64,000 nt of DNA from Microcoleus sp. bin38.metabat.b11b12b14.051 (GCF_013299165.1 NZ_JAAFKD010000019.1:1-64000); one strand, 5' to 3'; positions 38,410 through 47,823 are shown, numbered from the stretch's first letter. Notes: generated by a model not told the origin, from the letters alone. A program made the numbers and translations.

Positions 38410-38548
38410 ACAAACTCATTTATAGTTTGTAAACTCTACGGCAATTGCGTTAACTAACCCGGAACAGTTAATTATGTGATGCTGTTGAGGTAAGATTGGA
38501 TGCGGGATTGATTGTGTAACTACAAAACTCGGAACAGCTAATTATTTG

Positions 38549-39264
38549 ATGGCGATCGATTACGATCACAAAAAAGGTTTGTAGTGTGTTGTGGGAGTTC
38601 TGGGCCGGAATGCGGACTGAAGTCCGTACTACGAACGGTTGTGTGTCGTGGGAGTTCTGGGCCCTCCGCGGGCTGAAGTCCGTACTACGAACGGTTGTGT
38701 GTTGTGGGAGTTCTGGGGCCTCCGCGGACTGAAGTCCGTACTACGAACGGTTGTGTGTTGTGGGAGTTCTGGGGCCTCCGCGGACTGAAGTCCGTACTAC
38801 GAACGGTTGTGTGTTGTGGGAGTTCTGGGCCCTCCGCGGGCTGAAGTCCTTACTACGAACGGTTGTGTGTCGTGGGAGTTCTGGGCCCTCCGCGGGCTGA
38901 AGTCCTTACTACGAACGGTTGTGTGTTGTGGGAGTTCTGGGCCCTCCGCGGACTGAAGTCCGTACTACGAACGGTTGTGTGTTGTGGGAGTTCTGGGCCC
39001 TCCGCGGACTGAAGTCCGTACTACGAACGGTTGTGTGTTGTGGGAGTTCTGGGCCCTCCGCGGACTGAAGTCCTTACTACGAACGGTTGAAGCGGACTGA
39101 AGTCCGTACTACGAACGGTTGTGTGTTGTGGGAGTTCTGGGCCCTCCGCGGACTGAAGTCCGTACTACGAACGGTTGTGTGTTGTGGGAGTTCTGGGCCC
39201 TCCGCGGACTGAAGTCCTTACTACGAACGGTTGAAGCGGACTGAAGTCCGTACTACGAACGGTT
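38549..39264. repeat. 56-bp tandem array derived from a palindromic element
   Basis: The left flank (GATCGATTACGATCAC, then GGTTTGTAGTG) matches the left end of the TIR/GTTCGTAGTGCGG family. From about 38577 a 56-bp unit repeats about twelve times: GGTTGTGTGTTGTGGGAGTT, CTGGGCCCTCCGCGGACTGA, AGTCCGTACTACGAAC. Two short 32-bp partial units stand at about 39090 and 39233. Units differ by few bases, so the expansion is recent. Confidence 0.9.
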
Positions 39265-39273
39265 GTGCGGTGT

Positions 39274-40884
39274 TTAATTTTTAATTTTCACTTTTGACTC
39301 GGCGGCTGTTTCCCCGTCGTTCAAATAGCGGTAACTCATGCGAGAAATATCTCTAATTAAACTTTGAGCTGGTTTCTCGGTTTCCGGCGGATGTTTTACC
39401 ATCACGGCTACTAAATAACGCTTCCCGTTTGGCAAATCCACCATCCCCGCATCGGCTAGCATTGTATTGATGTTGCCGGTTTTGTGAGCAATTACTGCTC
39501 CTTCACCCAAGCCTCTTGGTAGCAAACTATCGTTTTTGGTTTGGCGCATGATTTGCAAAATTCGATCGCGCGATTTGACAGAAACCAAATTTCCGCGATC
39601 GACTTGAGCGATAATATTGATCAAATCCTTCGGGCTGCTAGTATTCGTTCCCTCCAAATCCGGCAACTTATTGCGTAGCACTGTCGCCCTCAATCCCCAG
39701 CTTGCAAAATGCTGGTTCAAAACCTCGGCACCTCCCAACAATTCAACCATCATATTTGTCGCCGTATTGTCGCTGACAACAATCATTTTTTTGGCAACTT
39801 CCAAAGCGGAATACTTCTGGCCCGGTGCATCGTCTTGCATATCCCCAGAACCGCCGACAATGTGTTCTGGTTTTAGCGTCAGCATCTGATCTAGCTGGAT
39901 TTTGCCTTCATCTACTGCTTGGAAAAAAGCCACTAAAATCGGTACTTTAATCGTGCTCGCTGAAGCAAAAGCAGCATCGCCGTTAAAATTTAGGTAGCTT
40001 CCAGTATCTAAATCAACTAGAAATATTCCCGCTGTTAAAGTTGGATTTTCTGTTGCTATCACCTGAACTTGTGTTTTCAAAGCTGCTATTTCTTGATTTA
40101 GTTGCAATGCTTCTGGGGCGGCTGGGGCAGCAACTGCGCTATCGGCTGGGTTTTTCTCGCCTGCGGGGGTTTCCTGTGTCGCTACACTCGATCGACTCAC
40201 AGCATTCACCACCGACAGCAGCGTACCGCAAATCACCGCTATCCCAACTCCCAAAATCAGCAACCGAGTAGCGTACACCAACGGCGGCACGTTCCGAGTT
40301 GCAGAACGTTTCCCCGGTCTCTGGCTTCTTTGGGGGCGCGGTTTCGGCACCGGGGCTTTTTTGACATTTGCGGGTGTTACCTGGTCGGGAATGCTCGCTG
40401 GAGGGGTACTGGAGCGATTTTTGCTAGGTGCCGGGGGAGTCTTCGTCTGGGGCTCGCTGATGGGATTGCTGGCGGGAGTCTCTACAGGCGCATTCGGTTC
40501 GGGAAAAGCGAACATATCGACAGCAGCAAGGCCTTTTTTGCGAGGTTGGCGGCTCTTGGCCTGACCAATTTTAGCGGTTTTGGGTTTTTTGGGATTAATT
40601 GCTGATTGGGGATTGGACAAAAAGTCCTGTGCGCTCAATTCTGCGGGGGAAGGTGCGGGAGAATTGGCTCTACTTCTGGGGGCGCGGGTTGGTTGGGGTG
40701 GAAAAATCGCAGGTTGTGATGTGGGAATTTCCGGATTGCTGTTTGGCGCTTGAGGAGGGCGACGGCGGCCGGATTTGCCAGACTCAGTTGCAGCGCCGGA
40801 TTTAGGCGGCTTTGGGCCGGAGTTGGCAGAGGCTAGCGAGGACATCACTGATAATATCGATCGTTTGGGAAACCGCTCTGCCAC
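39274..40884 (-). CDS. Membrane-anchored class A beta-lactamase-like serine hydrolase
   Basis: A 536-residue protein. Residues 1-205 are Pro/Ser/Lys-rich and disordered. A single membrane helix (about 208-230) follows, and then a periplasmic hydrolase domain (about 270-525). The three class A motifs are present: Ser310-Thr-Ile-Lys313, SDN in VVSDNTATN, and KTG in AHKTGNIN. Such proteins are beta-lactamases or peptidoglycan-acting transpeptidase-like enzymes. The long cytoplasmic tail and membrane anchor favour a cell-wall or housekeeping role over resistance. The GTG start at 40884 has AAGGAG about eight bases upstream. The stop is only a few bases from the 56-bp array. Confidence 0.88.
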   Translation of the reverse strand: MAERFPKRSILSVMSSLASANSGPKPPKSGAATESGKSGRRRPPQAPNSNPEIPTSQPAIFPPQPTRAPRSRANSPAPSPAELSAQDFLSNPQSAINPKKPKTAKIGQAKSRQPRKKGLAAVDMFAFPEPNAPVETPASNPISEPQTKTPPAPSKNRSSTPPASIPDQVTPANVKKAPVPKPRPQRSQRPGKRSATRNVPPLVYATRLLILGVGIAVICGTLLSVVNAVSRSSVATQETPAGEKNPADSAVAAPAAPEALQLNQEIAALKTQVQVIATENPTLTAGIFLVDLDTGSYLNFNGDAAFASASTIKVPILVAFFQAVDEGKIQLDQMLTLKPEHIVGGSGDMQDDAPGQKYSALEVAKKMIVVSDNTATNMMVELLGGAEVLNQHFASWGLRATVLRNKLPDLEGTNTSSPKDLINIIAQVDRGNLVSVKSRDRILQIMRQTKNDSLLPRGLGEGAVIAHKTGNINTMLADAGMVDLPNGKRYLVAVMVKHPPETEKPAQSLIRDISRMSYRYLNDGETAAESKVKIKN

Positions 40885-40939
40885 GTCTTACTCCTTCTGC
40901 ACTGTAAATTTCTAGTTTAAGATTTTTTAGCTTGTGAGC

Positions 40940-40975
40940 CAATAGATTTTAGATTTTAGATTTTAGATTTGGGGA
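40940..40975. repeat. Heptamer tandem repeat (ATTTTAG)
   Basis: Several 7-bp ATTTTAG units followed by GATTTGGGG variants, upstream of the hydrolase gene. The same heptamer recurs at 59460-59545. Confidence 0.8.
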
Positions 40976-41135
40976 TTTTATCGATTTTAGATTTGGGGAT
41001 TTGGGATTTAACCGAAATCTGGGACGAAAGTGCGGGTTTGGGATGACGATCGCACTTTATGCTAACAATACCCATAAATCAGCAAATTTATATCAAAACA
41101 ATCTGCGATCGACAATCTCCAATCTCAAATTGCTA

Positions 41136-42137
41136 CTATTCTGGCTGAATGTCGCCCGGATTTTCCGGCAACGCCCCATCCAGAGTATCAGAAACTGGCG
41201 ATCGCGGATAACTTTTTAATCCCCATTCTGTTTGACGAATCACGCCCCGCAGCATGGAGACTTCATCCACCGTGGGATACGCGCGATTGTACAAACGCCG
41301 AAATTTTTCCATCCGACTTGCTGCTGTGTGCGGCTGCAAATAACCAATTTTTAGCAGCAGCCCTTCTAATTGCTCGTAATATCCCTCCAAATTTTCCAAG
41401 GTTGCACTGTTGGGGGGATTGGGAGAGGGGGGGATTGGGAGAGGGGGAGATTGGGAGAGGGGGAGAGGGGGAGAGGGGGAAAATATTCCCTGGGATTGCT
41501 TCTTTCTCTCCGTTACATCCGTTGCATCCCGCACATTGCTTGTTGCCGAACTTACATCCGCTACATCCGTTACATCGGTTACATCCCGCATATTGCTTGT
41601 TGCCGAACTCTCTTCCTTCTTCCTTCTTCCCTCTTCCTTCTTCCTTCTTCCTTCTTCCCGATACAATTCATAGCAGCAAATAGCCACAGCTTGAGCCAGA
41701 TTTAACGAAGTGTAAGCATCGCTGCTGGGAATCCGAATCAAGCGCTGGGCGCGGTTCAATTCGGCGTTAGTCAATCCACAATCTTCTCGACCAAAAATTA
41801 GGGCGCTGGGGGCTTCTAGCAACCAAGGTAAAGCATCTGCTGGTGATTCTAGCGGCATTGGGTGCGATCGACTATCATCTCCTGTAGTTGCGATCGCCCT
41901 GACACATCCTACCAAAGCAGCCGGCAAACTCTCAACTACCTTAGCCGTTTCCAATATATCGGCCGCCCGCACAGCCATCAATCGGGCTTCTTCCCCTAAA
42001 TAATCGCACTGAGGATTCACCAAAATTAATTGACGCAAACCCATATTTTTCATCACGCGGGCGACTGAACCCACATTCAAGGGCCCGGCGGGTTCGACTA
42101 AGACGATGCGGATGTTGGCTAATGCCGTTGCGATCAT
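41136..42137 (-). CDS. trmJ: TrmH-family RNA methyltransferase (TrmJ-like) with low-complexity insertion
   Basis: A 333-residue SPOUT methyltransferase. Residues 8-158 hold the catalytic domain: IRIVLVEPAGPLNVGSVARVMKN at the start, IFGREDCGLTNAEL, and the knot motif IPSSDAYTSLNLAQAVAI. TrmJ methylates ribose 2'-OH at tRNA position 32. Residues about 160-245 are an insertion read from repeats: REEGRRKKEEGRRKKEE from GAAGGAA heptamers, two SSATSN-DVTDVTDV-like blocks, and PLPLSQSPPLPIPPSP from a GGGAGAG repeat. The normal helical C-terminus resumes at ATLENLEGYYEQLEGLLLKIGYL. The insertion sits between the knot and the C-terminal helices, where it may be tolerated. Copy-number changes could shift the frame. 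Confidence 0.88.
   Translation of the reverse strand: MIATALANIRIVLVEPAGPLNVGSVARVMKNMGLRQLILVNPQCDYLGEEARLMAVRAADILETAKVVESLPAALVGCVRAIATTGDDSRSHPMPLESPADALPWLLEAPSALIFGREDCGLTNAELNRAQRLIRIPSSDAYTSLNLAQAVAICCYELYREEGRRKKEEGRRKKEESSATSNMRDVTDVTDVADVSSATSNVRDATDVTERKKQSQGIFSPSPPLPLSQSPPLPIPPSPNPPNSATLENLEGYYEQLEGLLLKIGYLQPHTAASRMEKFRRLYNRAYPTVDEVSMLRGVIRQTEWGLKSYPRSPVSDTLDGALPENPGDIQPE
41405..41657. repeat. Repeat block inside the methyltransferase gene
   Basis: Three adjoining repeat types: GGGAGAG-rich units (41405-41480), CATCCGTTACAT-like units (41518-41600) and CTTCTTC heptamers (41610-41657). All are read through in frame by the methyltransferase gene. Confidence 0.8.
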
Positions 42138-42273
42138 TTTTACTGGGCAGATTTTTTGCTGAAATTAGACTGAATTTTATTAATCTTCGATCGAAAATTG
42201 GAAACCGCAGATATCATCCCCATTAACGCAGATTAACGGAGATAATTTAAGATAACGTATTGTCAAAATTAGC

Positions 42274-42429
42274 ATGGCAAAGCAGCGATTGAAGTCCGAT
42301 TTACCGACTAAGATGTGTCCGGTGTGCGATCGACCTTTTACTTGGCGCAAAAAATGGGCCGACTGCTGGGATGAAGTAAAATACTGCTCGGATCGCTGTC
42401 GCCGCCGCCGTAATAGCACCGAAAGTTAA
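42274..42429 (+). CDS. DUF2256 zinc-ribbon protein
   Basis: A 51-residue protein starting MAKQRLKSDLPTKMCPVCDR and containing PFTWRKKWADCWDEVKYCSD and RCRRRRNSTES. The spacing Cys-x2-Cys (MCPVC), then Cys-x3-Cys (CSDRC) and the PFxWRKKW core are the DUF2256 signature, a small predicted zinc protein. Its function is unknown; in other bacteria it often lies near photolyase/cryptochrome genes, but none is here. It starts 64 bases before the peptidase gene on the same strand, so co-transcription is possible. Confidence 0.85.
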   Translation: MAKQRLKSDLPTKMCPVCDRPFTWRKKWADCWDEVKYCSDRCRRRRNSTES

Positions 42430-42493
42430 GAATCTCTTGCCATTTGCCAAACTGAGGCTAAGATTGCAAAGGAAAAATTTCACGGTTAGAAGT

Positions 42494-43429
42494 ATGGCAT
42501 CGCAACAGGTGCAACCAAAGCTAGTTATTCACGGCGGTGCCGGTAGTTGTCTGCAAAGCAAGGGCGGAATTGAAGCGGTACGCAAATCGCTTTACGATGT
42601 TTTGGAGGCAGTGTATCCGCTGCTGAAAAATGGCGCAAGTGCCGTAGATGCAGTGGTGCATGGCTGTCGGTTGTTGGAAGATGACCCGCGATTTAATGCG
42701 GGTACGGGTTCTGTGGTACAGTCGGACGGGCAAATTCGCATGAGTGCTTCGCTGATGGACGGCTTGATGCAGCGTTTCAGCGGTACGATTAATGTGGCTC
42801 GGGTTCAAAATCCGATCGAACTTGCTCAATTTTTACAGACTTCGGACGATCGCGTATTATCTGATTTTGGTGCGGCGGAATTGCTGCGAGAACTTCACTT
42901 GCCGATTTACGATCCGATGACGGATTTGCGTTTGCACGAGTGGATGCAGGAACGCCAAGGCAATTTTAACAGAGCAATGGCTAATGTGGTGGCAGAACCT
43001 GCGGGTGTTGGCACGATCGGAGTTGTAGCTTTGGATACTCAGGGACGCTTGGCTGCTGGAACTTCGACTGGCGGCAAGGGTTTTGAGCGCATCGGGCGGG
43101 TGAGCGACTCTGCAATGCCTGCGGGGAATTACGCGACTGCGAATGCGGCGGTTAGCTGTACGGGTATCGGCGAGCACATCATGGATGAGTGTTTGGCGGC
43201 GCGAATTGTGATTCGGGTAACGGATGGTTTGAGTTTGAAAGCTGCTTTTGAGCGTTCTTTTGCGGAGGCTGACGATCGCAAACGAGACTTTGGTGCGATC
43301 GGGATTGATGCTAATGGTGCGATCGCGATCGGCAAAACTAGCGAGATCATTCTCGGTGCTTTTCACAATGGTACAGAAATGGGCGACACTTTGGAAACAA
43401 ACAAGGGAACGCTAGTTTTTAGTGCTTAG
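42494..43429 (+). CDS. Isoaspartyl peptidase / L-asparaginase (Ntn hydrolase)
   Basis: A 311-residue plant-type asparaginase. LVIHGGAGS opens the protein, and DPRFNAGTGSVV and MSASLMDG follow. Thr in VGTIGVVALD (about residue 178) is the autocleavage site and the nucleophile of the beta subunit. GTSTGGKGFERIGRVSDSAMPAG binds substrate. Enzymes of this type remove isoaspartyl residues from dipeptides and hydrolyse asparagine. The frame is open from a TTG at 42437, but the ATG at 42494 directly precedes the conserved start, so I chose it. Confidence 0.92.
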   Translation: MASQQVQPKLVIHGGAGSCLQSKGGIEAVRKSLYDVLEAVYPLLKNGASAVDAVVHGCRLLEDDPRFNAGTGSVVQSDGQIRMSASLMDGLMQRFSGTINVARVQNPIELAQFLQTSDDRVLSDFGAAELLRELHLPIYDPMTDLRLHEWMQERQGNFNRAMANVVAEPAGVGTIGVVALDTQGRLAAGTSTGGKGFERIGRVSDSAMPAGNYATANAAVSCTGIGEHIMDECLAARIVIRVTDGLSLKAAFERSFAEADDRKRDFGAIGIDANGAIAIGKTSEIILGAFHNGTEMGDTLETNKGTLVFSA

Positions 43430-43542
43430 AAAAGGCCTTTGATTTTCGGCATACAACAAGTTAGAACATTTTTGACAAATTGCTGGAAACCTGTATTGGC
43501 GGCGTGGTATCGTAATTTACATCCTCCTCACCGCCAATACCT

Positions 43543-45129
43543 ATGACTCCACAGAGCAATCTCAATGCGATCGCTCAACCTGCGATCGATCCAAAAGACT
43601 TAGAAAAGTTAATCAATTTATCTGGGCGCAGTCTGTGGGTAGCTGCTGTATTGGGCTTGACATTTCCAATTTTTGCCTACATTTACACTAAACGAAGAAT
43701 TGCTGCTTATATTTCTCTTCTGCTTGGCGGTTTAATTGGTTTACTGACGATATTCATAGTTTTTTCTAGACCAATACCCAATGGCAGTACAATTCCTATT
43801 ACTGCATTTTATACAGTGTCTTTACTGGTTTCCCTGGGAATTACTATTGACAACTGCGCCGCTATTCTCAGAGCTAGAAAAAAAGTTGAATTCTTAACAG
43901 GACAAACTCCTTGGAAAACAGCTAATAATCAGCAAGTTAAAAACGGAAAGTGGCCTGCATGGTTTCCCTACCCCAGTTCTTGGCTAAGAGCTGTAGCTTT
44001 AACATTGTGGATAGCTGTTGTGGTGAGAATCGTCACTTTTTGGATTGCTGTCATCGGCATAACTTTATCAGCACTTGAAGAAGATATGGGTTCATTTTGG
44101 CGAGGCTTGGGACTAATCATACCTCTGTCTGTAGCCATACTATCTTACATTCACCACATTTTGTTTTTTGATGAAGCCAAGACACCGTACAGGTGGTTTC
44201 CCAGTCCCAGAAGTTTGTGGGAAGGTGTATATGCCCCTATTGTGGTACTGTTATCTTTGATAATGGTAGTAGTTTTGCTATTACCATTTTTCCCAATTGT
44301 TCCAAGCTGCAACTACGGAGCAGAATTTGAATTAGCTAGTTGTCTGAAGTCTCATGAAGCAGATGTATCAAATTATCTATCTACTATTACTGAAGTTGCG
44401 GGAGTAATTTGGATAGTGACATCTGCATATCTTTACCAAATAGATTATTTGATTCGGAATAACTTTTCTATAAAAACACTAGCAGAATTAATTCTACTGG
44501 GATTTTTAGCTTTTTTGGCAGTTTCAGCGAGTTCGCTGCTGTCGAAAAATTCAGAGGTTAGGCAGGCTATAAATTTCCCTGAACAGACAAAAGTACCGAT
44601 TGCAGTGAATTCTGAGCCAACACCTTCTTTACCAACTGCACCCACAGCCAAACCATTACCTCCGAATCCTGAAACAGTTAAATCAGACTCTTTTGGGGAT
44701 GCAGTAAATAAAGCAACTAATGCAGCAAATCTTGCTCAGAATGCTCAAACTCAGACGCAGTGGCAGGCGGTAGTTGCTGAGTGGCAAAAGGCGATCGCCC
44801 TAATGAAATCTGTCCCACAGTCGAGTGAAAATTATGATGTAGCTCAAAATAGAGTTGTACAGTACCAGGATAATGTAGTTGCGATTAAGCGCAGAATCAG
44901 TCGCCCTTTTCAACAGGGAATTGATGCAGCTCAAAATGCAGCTTTTTTTGCTACAACAGCTAAATCTAAAGCTGAGTGGGAGTTCGTGGCAACTCACTGG
45001 GAGGAAGCCCTCGCGTCTATGAAATCTGTGCCGCCTTCAAATTCTAACTATGCTGTAGCTAAGAATAGAGTTGTGCAGTATCAGCAAAATTTAAACGCTG
45101 CACGTTTAGCAGTTAGTCGCGCTAAATAA
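43543..45129 (+). CDS. Multi-pass membrane protein with C-terminal helical repeat
   Basis: A 528-residue protein. About eight membrane segments fill residues 25-345 (SLWVAAVLGLTFPIFAYIYT, then WLRAVALTLWIAVVVRIVTF). A Pro-rich linker (about 355-380) precedes two copies of a 60-65-residue helical unit: WQAVVAEWQKAIALMKSVP-SSENYDVAQNRVVQYQ and WEFVATHWEEALASMKSVP-SNSNYAVAKNRVVQYQ. One more copy of this unit is in the protein at 55705. The unit probably forms a helical hairpin, outside or inside the membrane. The function is unknown, and the gene is monocistronic. Confidence 0.85.
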   Translation: MTPQSNLNAIAQPAIDPKDLEKLINLSGRSLWVAAVLGLTFPIFAYIYTKRRIAAYISLLLGGLIGLLTIFIVFSRPIPNGSTIPITAFYTVSLLVSLGITIDNCAAILRARKKVEFLTGQTPWKTANNQQVKNGKWPAWFPYPSSWLRAVALTLWIAVVVRIVTFWIAVIGITLSALEEDMGSFWRGLGLIIPLSVAILSYIHHILFFDEAKTPYRWFPSPRSLWEGVYAPIVVLLSLIMVVVLLLPFFPIVPSCNYGAEFELASCLKSHEADVSNYLSTITEVAGVIWIVTSAYLYQIDYLIRNNFSIKTLAELILLGFLAFLAVSASSLLSKNSEVRQAINFPEQTKVPIAVNSEPTPSLPTAPTAKPLPPNPETVKSDSFGDAVNKATNAANLAQNAQTQTQWQAVVAEWQKAIALMKSVPQSSENYDVAQNRVVQYQDNVVAIKRRISRPFQQGIDAAQNAAFFATTAKSKAEWEFVATHWEEALASMKSVPPSNSNYAVAKNRVVQYQQNLNAARLAVSRAK

Positions 45130-45187
45130 AACAATATTCGTAGTGCGTAAACTGTTCACCTTCTTCCGATATTTAATGAGTAATTTA

Positions 45188-46438
45188 TTAAATTCGCAAC
45201 TGCCAAAGTTTAACTGTACCATTATCGCTGCCACTAACCAAAGTTTCCCCCAACTGCCCGATCGCCAGCGCCGACACCGGGCTAGAATGTCCGTCTAAAG
45301 TGTGCAACAATTCGCCGCGCAGATTCCAGAGTCTGACGGTACCATCAAAACAGCCCACTGCAAAGTATTTCCCATCCGGGCTAATCGCGGCCGCGGAAGT
45401 GATGCGAATTCCGGTTTGCAGGGAATGCAATAATTCGCCTGTTTCCAAATTCCACAGGGAGATCATTTTGTTACCGTGACAGACGAGAGTTTGGCTATCT
45501 GGAGTAATTGCCACATAATTTTCGCTGCCAAATGTTCGCCGCACTTCTCCCCCCGGCAATTCCCACAAAGTCACGGTAGCGCGACAGAAACCACTGGCTG
45601 CATTCAGCCCGCTAGCTACTAACATTTTACCGTTGGGACTCAATGCGATCGCACTTATGTCATCCCCTTGATAGCCTTTCAAAACTTGCAGCAGTTGGCC
45701 GCTGTTGAGGTGTTGCAGCTTGACAGTGCCGCAGGTAGTGCCGATCGCCAAAATTTGCCAGTCGGGACTCACAGCGACAGATTCGTGGCGGTGTACGTCT
45801 GCTAAACGCTTGATCTGTTCGCCGTTTTGCAGGTTCCAGATTTTGACTGTCCCCGCGCGCGATCGAGTTAACAGCGTTTTGCTAGCGGGGCTGAAAGCCA
45901 CTAACAACACCGCTGTTGAATGCCCGGAAATAGTCCGCAACAATTCCCCGCTGTGCAAACTCCAGACTTTCACTGTACTGTCGTGGGAACCGGTTGCGAG
46001 TAATTTTCCGTCGGGACTGATGGCGGCGGAGAGAATGCTGTCTGAATGGTGGAGAGTAGCTTTTAAGATCGCACCGGATGAGGTTTTCTGTTGTTTTTTA
46101 TACCCGGCTATTACCAGCCAGTCGATCGCATCTCTCCAATTTTTAAGTGCATTTCGGGGTCTATTTGTCAATATTTCTATGTATCGGTACAAAGTTTTGG
46201 ATAAGTCAACCTCTACGCCCTTGATTTGTTTGTTCAGAAATACCGCCATCTCAGCGGGGCTGTAGCCACACAGCAAGCCGCACAAGTGCCTTTTTTCCAC
46301 GGGTGTCAGCCCTCTTCTGGTGTGGGGGGCAAATTCTAGTTTGGCGTTTGCCAAGTCGCTGTAAAGCTTTTCGATGTCCCAGTCATGGATTGCCCGTGTA
46401 AATGGCTCTTCGGGTCGATCGAGGTTTGAGGGTGTCAT
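45188..46438 (-). CDS. WD40-repeat protein with cyanobacterial N-terminal domain
   Basis: A 416-residue protein. Residues about 20-115 form a helical domain (LTPVEKRHLCGLLCGYSPAE to RNALKNWRDAIDWL), which I know as an N-terminal module of large cyanobacterial WD40 or NTPase proteins. From about 125 there are seven WD40 blades, such as LLATGSHDSTVKVWSLHSGE and TLVSGSDNGTVKLWQLRI, enough for one closed propeller. It lacks the ATPase domain usual for such proteins, so it is a short form. It probably acts as a protein-interaction scaffold; partners are unknown. The final WD40 units are intact. Confidence 0.88.
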   Translation of the reverse strand: MTPSNLDRPEEPFTRAIHDWDIEKLYSDLANAKLEFAPHTRRGLTPVEKRHLCGLLCGYSPAEMAVFLNKQIKGVEVDLSKTLYRYIEILTNRPRNALKNWRDAIDWLVIAGYKKQQKTSSGAILKATLHHSDSILSAAISPDGKLLATGSHDSTVKVWSLHSGELLRTISGHSTAVLLVAFSPASKTLLTRSRAGTVKIWNLQNGEQIKRLADVHRHESVAVSPDWQILAIGTTCGTVKLQHLNSGQLLQVLKGYQGDDISAIALSPNGKMLVASGLNAASGFCRATVTLWELPGGEVRRTFGSENYVAITPDSQTLVCHGNKMISLWNLETGELLHSLQTGIRITSAAAISPDGKYFAVGCFDGTVRLWNLRGELLHTLDGHSSPVSALAIGQLGETLVSGSDNGTVKLWQLRI

Positions 46439-46634
46439 TTGTGGCAGTCGCGATCGGGTTCCTAGTCAAATTCCTAACCAAAATCCTAACATTCGCTGTG
46501 CGCGATCGAACTGCATTCACCGCTAATCTATTTTTAACACAGCAAAAAGCCAAAAGAGTTTCGGGTTAAAAATACCTTTTAATCCTAACCTTGACAGTTT
46601 GCCAAACAATTATACATTAACGGAGAAATAGAAA

Positions 46635-47012
46635 ATGTCTGGAATTGCGATCGGCTTATTTTTTGGTCTGGGTTTTCTTTTAACTATTGTTGGTTCTATC
46701 TGGGGATTAGTTCAAGCCTTCCAAGAGGACATTGTTTGGGGATTACTTTACTTCTTTGTCCCATGTGCTGGCTACGTTTTTTATGCGAAGAAATGGAGTA
46801 ATCTAAAAATCAGAAAAACCTTTTTAATTCAATGTGCTGGATTATTCATGTTTGTATTGGGAGGTATTACTACAGCAATTTTTCCACCCCCAGTATCACC
46901 TAATGTAGATCCGGGTTCTAACGAGCAATCGCCCTCTGCTTTTCCTTCGGATTTCAACACTTCTCCATCACCTAACAAATCGCCTGCTCCCAAACCAAAA
47001 TCATCTCCTTAA
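46635..47012 (+). CDS. Small membrane protein, short paralogue of the next gene
   Basis: A 125-residue protein. Three hydrophobic segments (about 3-25, 30-50, 58-80) surround the conserved GLVQAFQEDIVWGLLYFFVP. A Ser/Pro-rich tail (about 85-125) ends in SPAPKPKSSP. It is a tandem duplicate of the gene at 47123: the first 60 residues and the leader (TTTGCCAAACA to GGAGAAAT) are closely similar, but the C-terminal TPR unit of the longer copy is absent. The ribosome site GGAG lies 12 bases before the ATG. It is the first gene of the 46.6-53.9 kb island. Confidence 0.82.
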   Translation: MSGIAIGLFFGLGFLLTIVGSIWGLVQAFQEDIVWGLLYFFVPCAGYVFYAKKWSNLKIRKTFLIQCAGLFMFVLGGITTAIFPPPVSPNVDPGSNEQSPSAFPSDFNTSPSPNKSPAPKPKSSP

Positions 47013-47122
47013 GTTTGTGCAGCAACCCTTCGGAGCTTAATTCTGTGCTTGTTGCTGCTCAACCATCTGACTTGAAGCAATCGATTTGCCAAACAACTAT
47101 ATATCAAACGGAGAAATATAAA

Positions 47123-47749
47123 ATGTCTGGAATTGCGATCGGCTTATTTTTTGTTCTCGGTATTCTTTTAAGTATTGTTGGTTATATCTGGGGATTAGTT
47201 CAAGCTTTCCAAGAAGACGTTGTTTGGGGATTGCTTTACTGGTTCATTCCATTTGCTTCATTAGTTTTTTATATTAAAAAATGGAGCAATAAAAAAATCA
47301 GAAAAACATTGTTTATTCAACTTGCTGCATGGCCAATGCTTTTATTATCAGGGATTATTACTATGGTCACTTATGGGACAGAGTTTACAAAAATGTCTCA
47401 GTCTGGAACCATAACCATAAGCGAAGGATCTAGCGAGCAATCCCCCTCTTCTTTTCCTTCAGATTTCAGTATTTCTTCATCACCAACTCCAGAGCAATCT
47501 CCTAGTTCCGAGTCATCCCCTCAACTTTCACCAGCACCTATTCCTGAGCCTACTTCTGGTACTGTTGGCGCTCAACTATATGACTTCACAAAATCAATGA
47601 AACTCGGCTATGCCTACTACGGACAGGGAGACTATCAAACAGCTTTAATCAATTTTAACAGAGCTTTGCAGGTACGCCCTAGCAATACCTATGCTGTCAA
47701 GGCTGTTGAGAATACCAAAAGTGCGATCGTCCAAGGCCGTGTCAAATAA
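47123..47749 (+). CDS. Membrane protein with Ser/Pro linker and C-terminal TPR
   Basis: A 208-residue protein. The N-terminal half matches the preceding gene (MSGIAIGLFFVLGILLSIVG, then GLVQAFQEDVVWGLLYWFIP). A Ser/Pro/Glu-rich linker (about 110-150) leads to a TPR-like unit with YAYYGQGDYQTALINFNRAL (about 165-200). The frame is open from 47015, but the ATG at 47123 has the duplicated GGAGAAATATAAA leader and fits the paralogue. A relic of the same C-terminus is found at 48848-48910. The function is unknown, perhaps a membrane-anchored scaffold. Confidence 0.82.
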   Translation: MSGIAIGLFFVLGILLSIVGYIWGLVQAFQEDVVWGLLYWFIPFASLVFYIKKWSNKKIRKTLFIQLAAWPMLLLSGIITMVTYGTEFTKMSQSGTITISEGSSEQSPSSFPSDFSISSSPTPEQSPSSESSPQLSPAPIPEPTSGTVGAQLYDFTKSMKLGYAYYGQGDYQTALINFNRALQVRPSNTYAVKAVENTKSAIVQGRVK

Positions 47750-47823
47750 TTGTTCCATGATAAATTGCGTACAGCGGAGAGATTAGTAATTCAGGTTGTT
47801 TGTAAAAGTAAAAGGATAAACGG

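Noticed and set aside
38549-39264. Possible CRISPR array
   Set aside because: Units are 56-bp tandem copies without unique spacers, and no cas gene is in the window.
40102-40605. A 167-codon frame opposite the beta-lactamase-like gene
   Set aside because: Shadow of the Pro/Ser-rich coding strand; no family match.
39274-40884. An antibiotic-resistance beta-lactamase
   Set aside because: Class A motifs are present, but the long disordered tail, membrane anchor and lack of any resistance context favour a cell-wall or housekeeping serine hydrolase.
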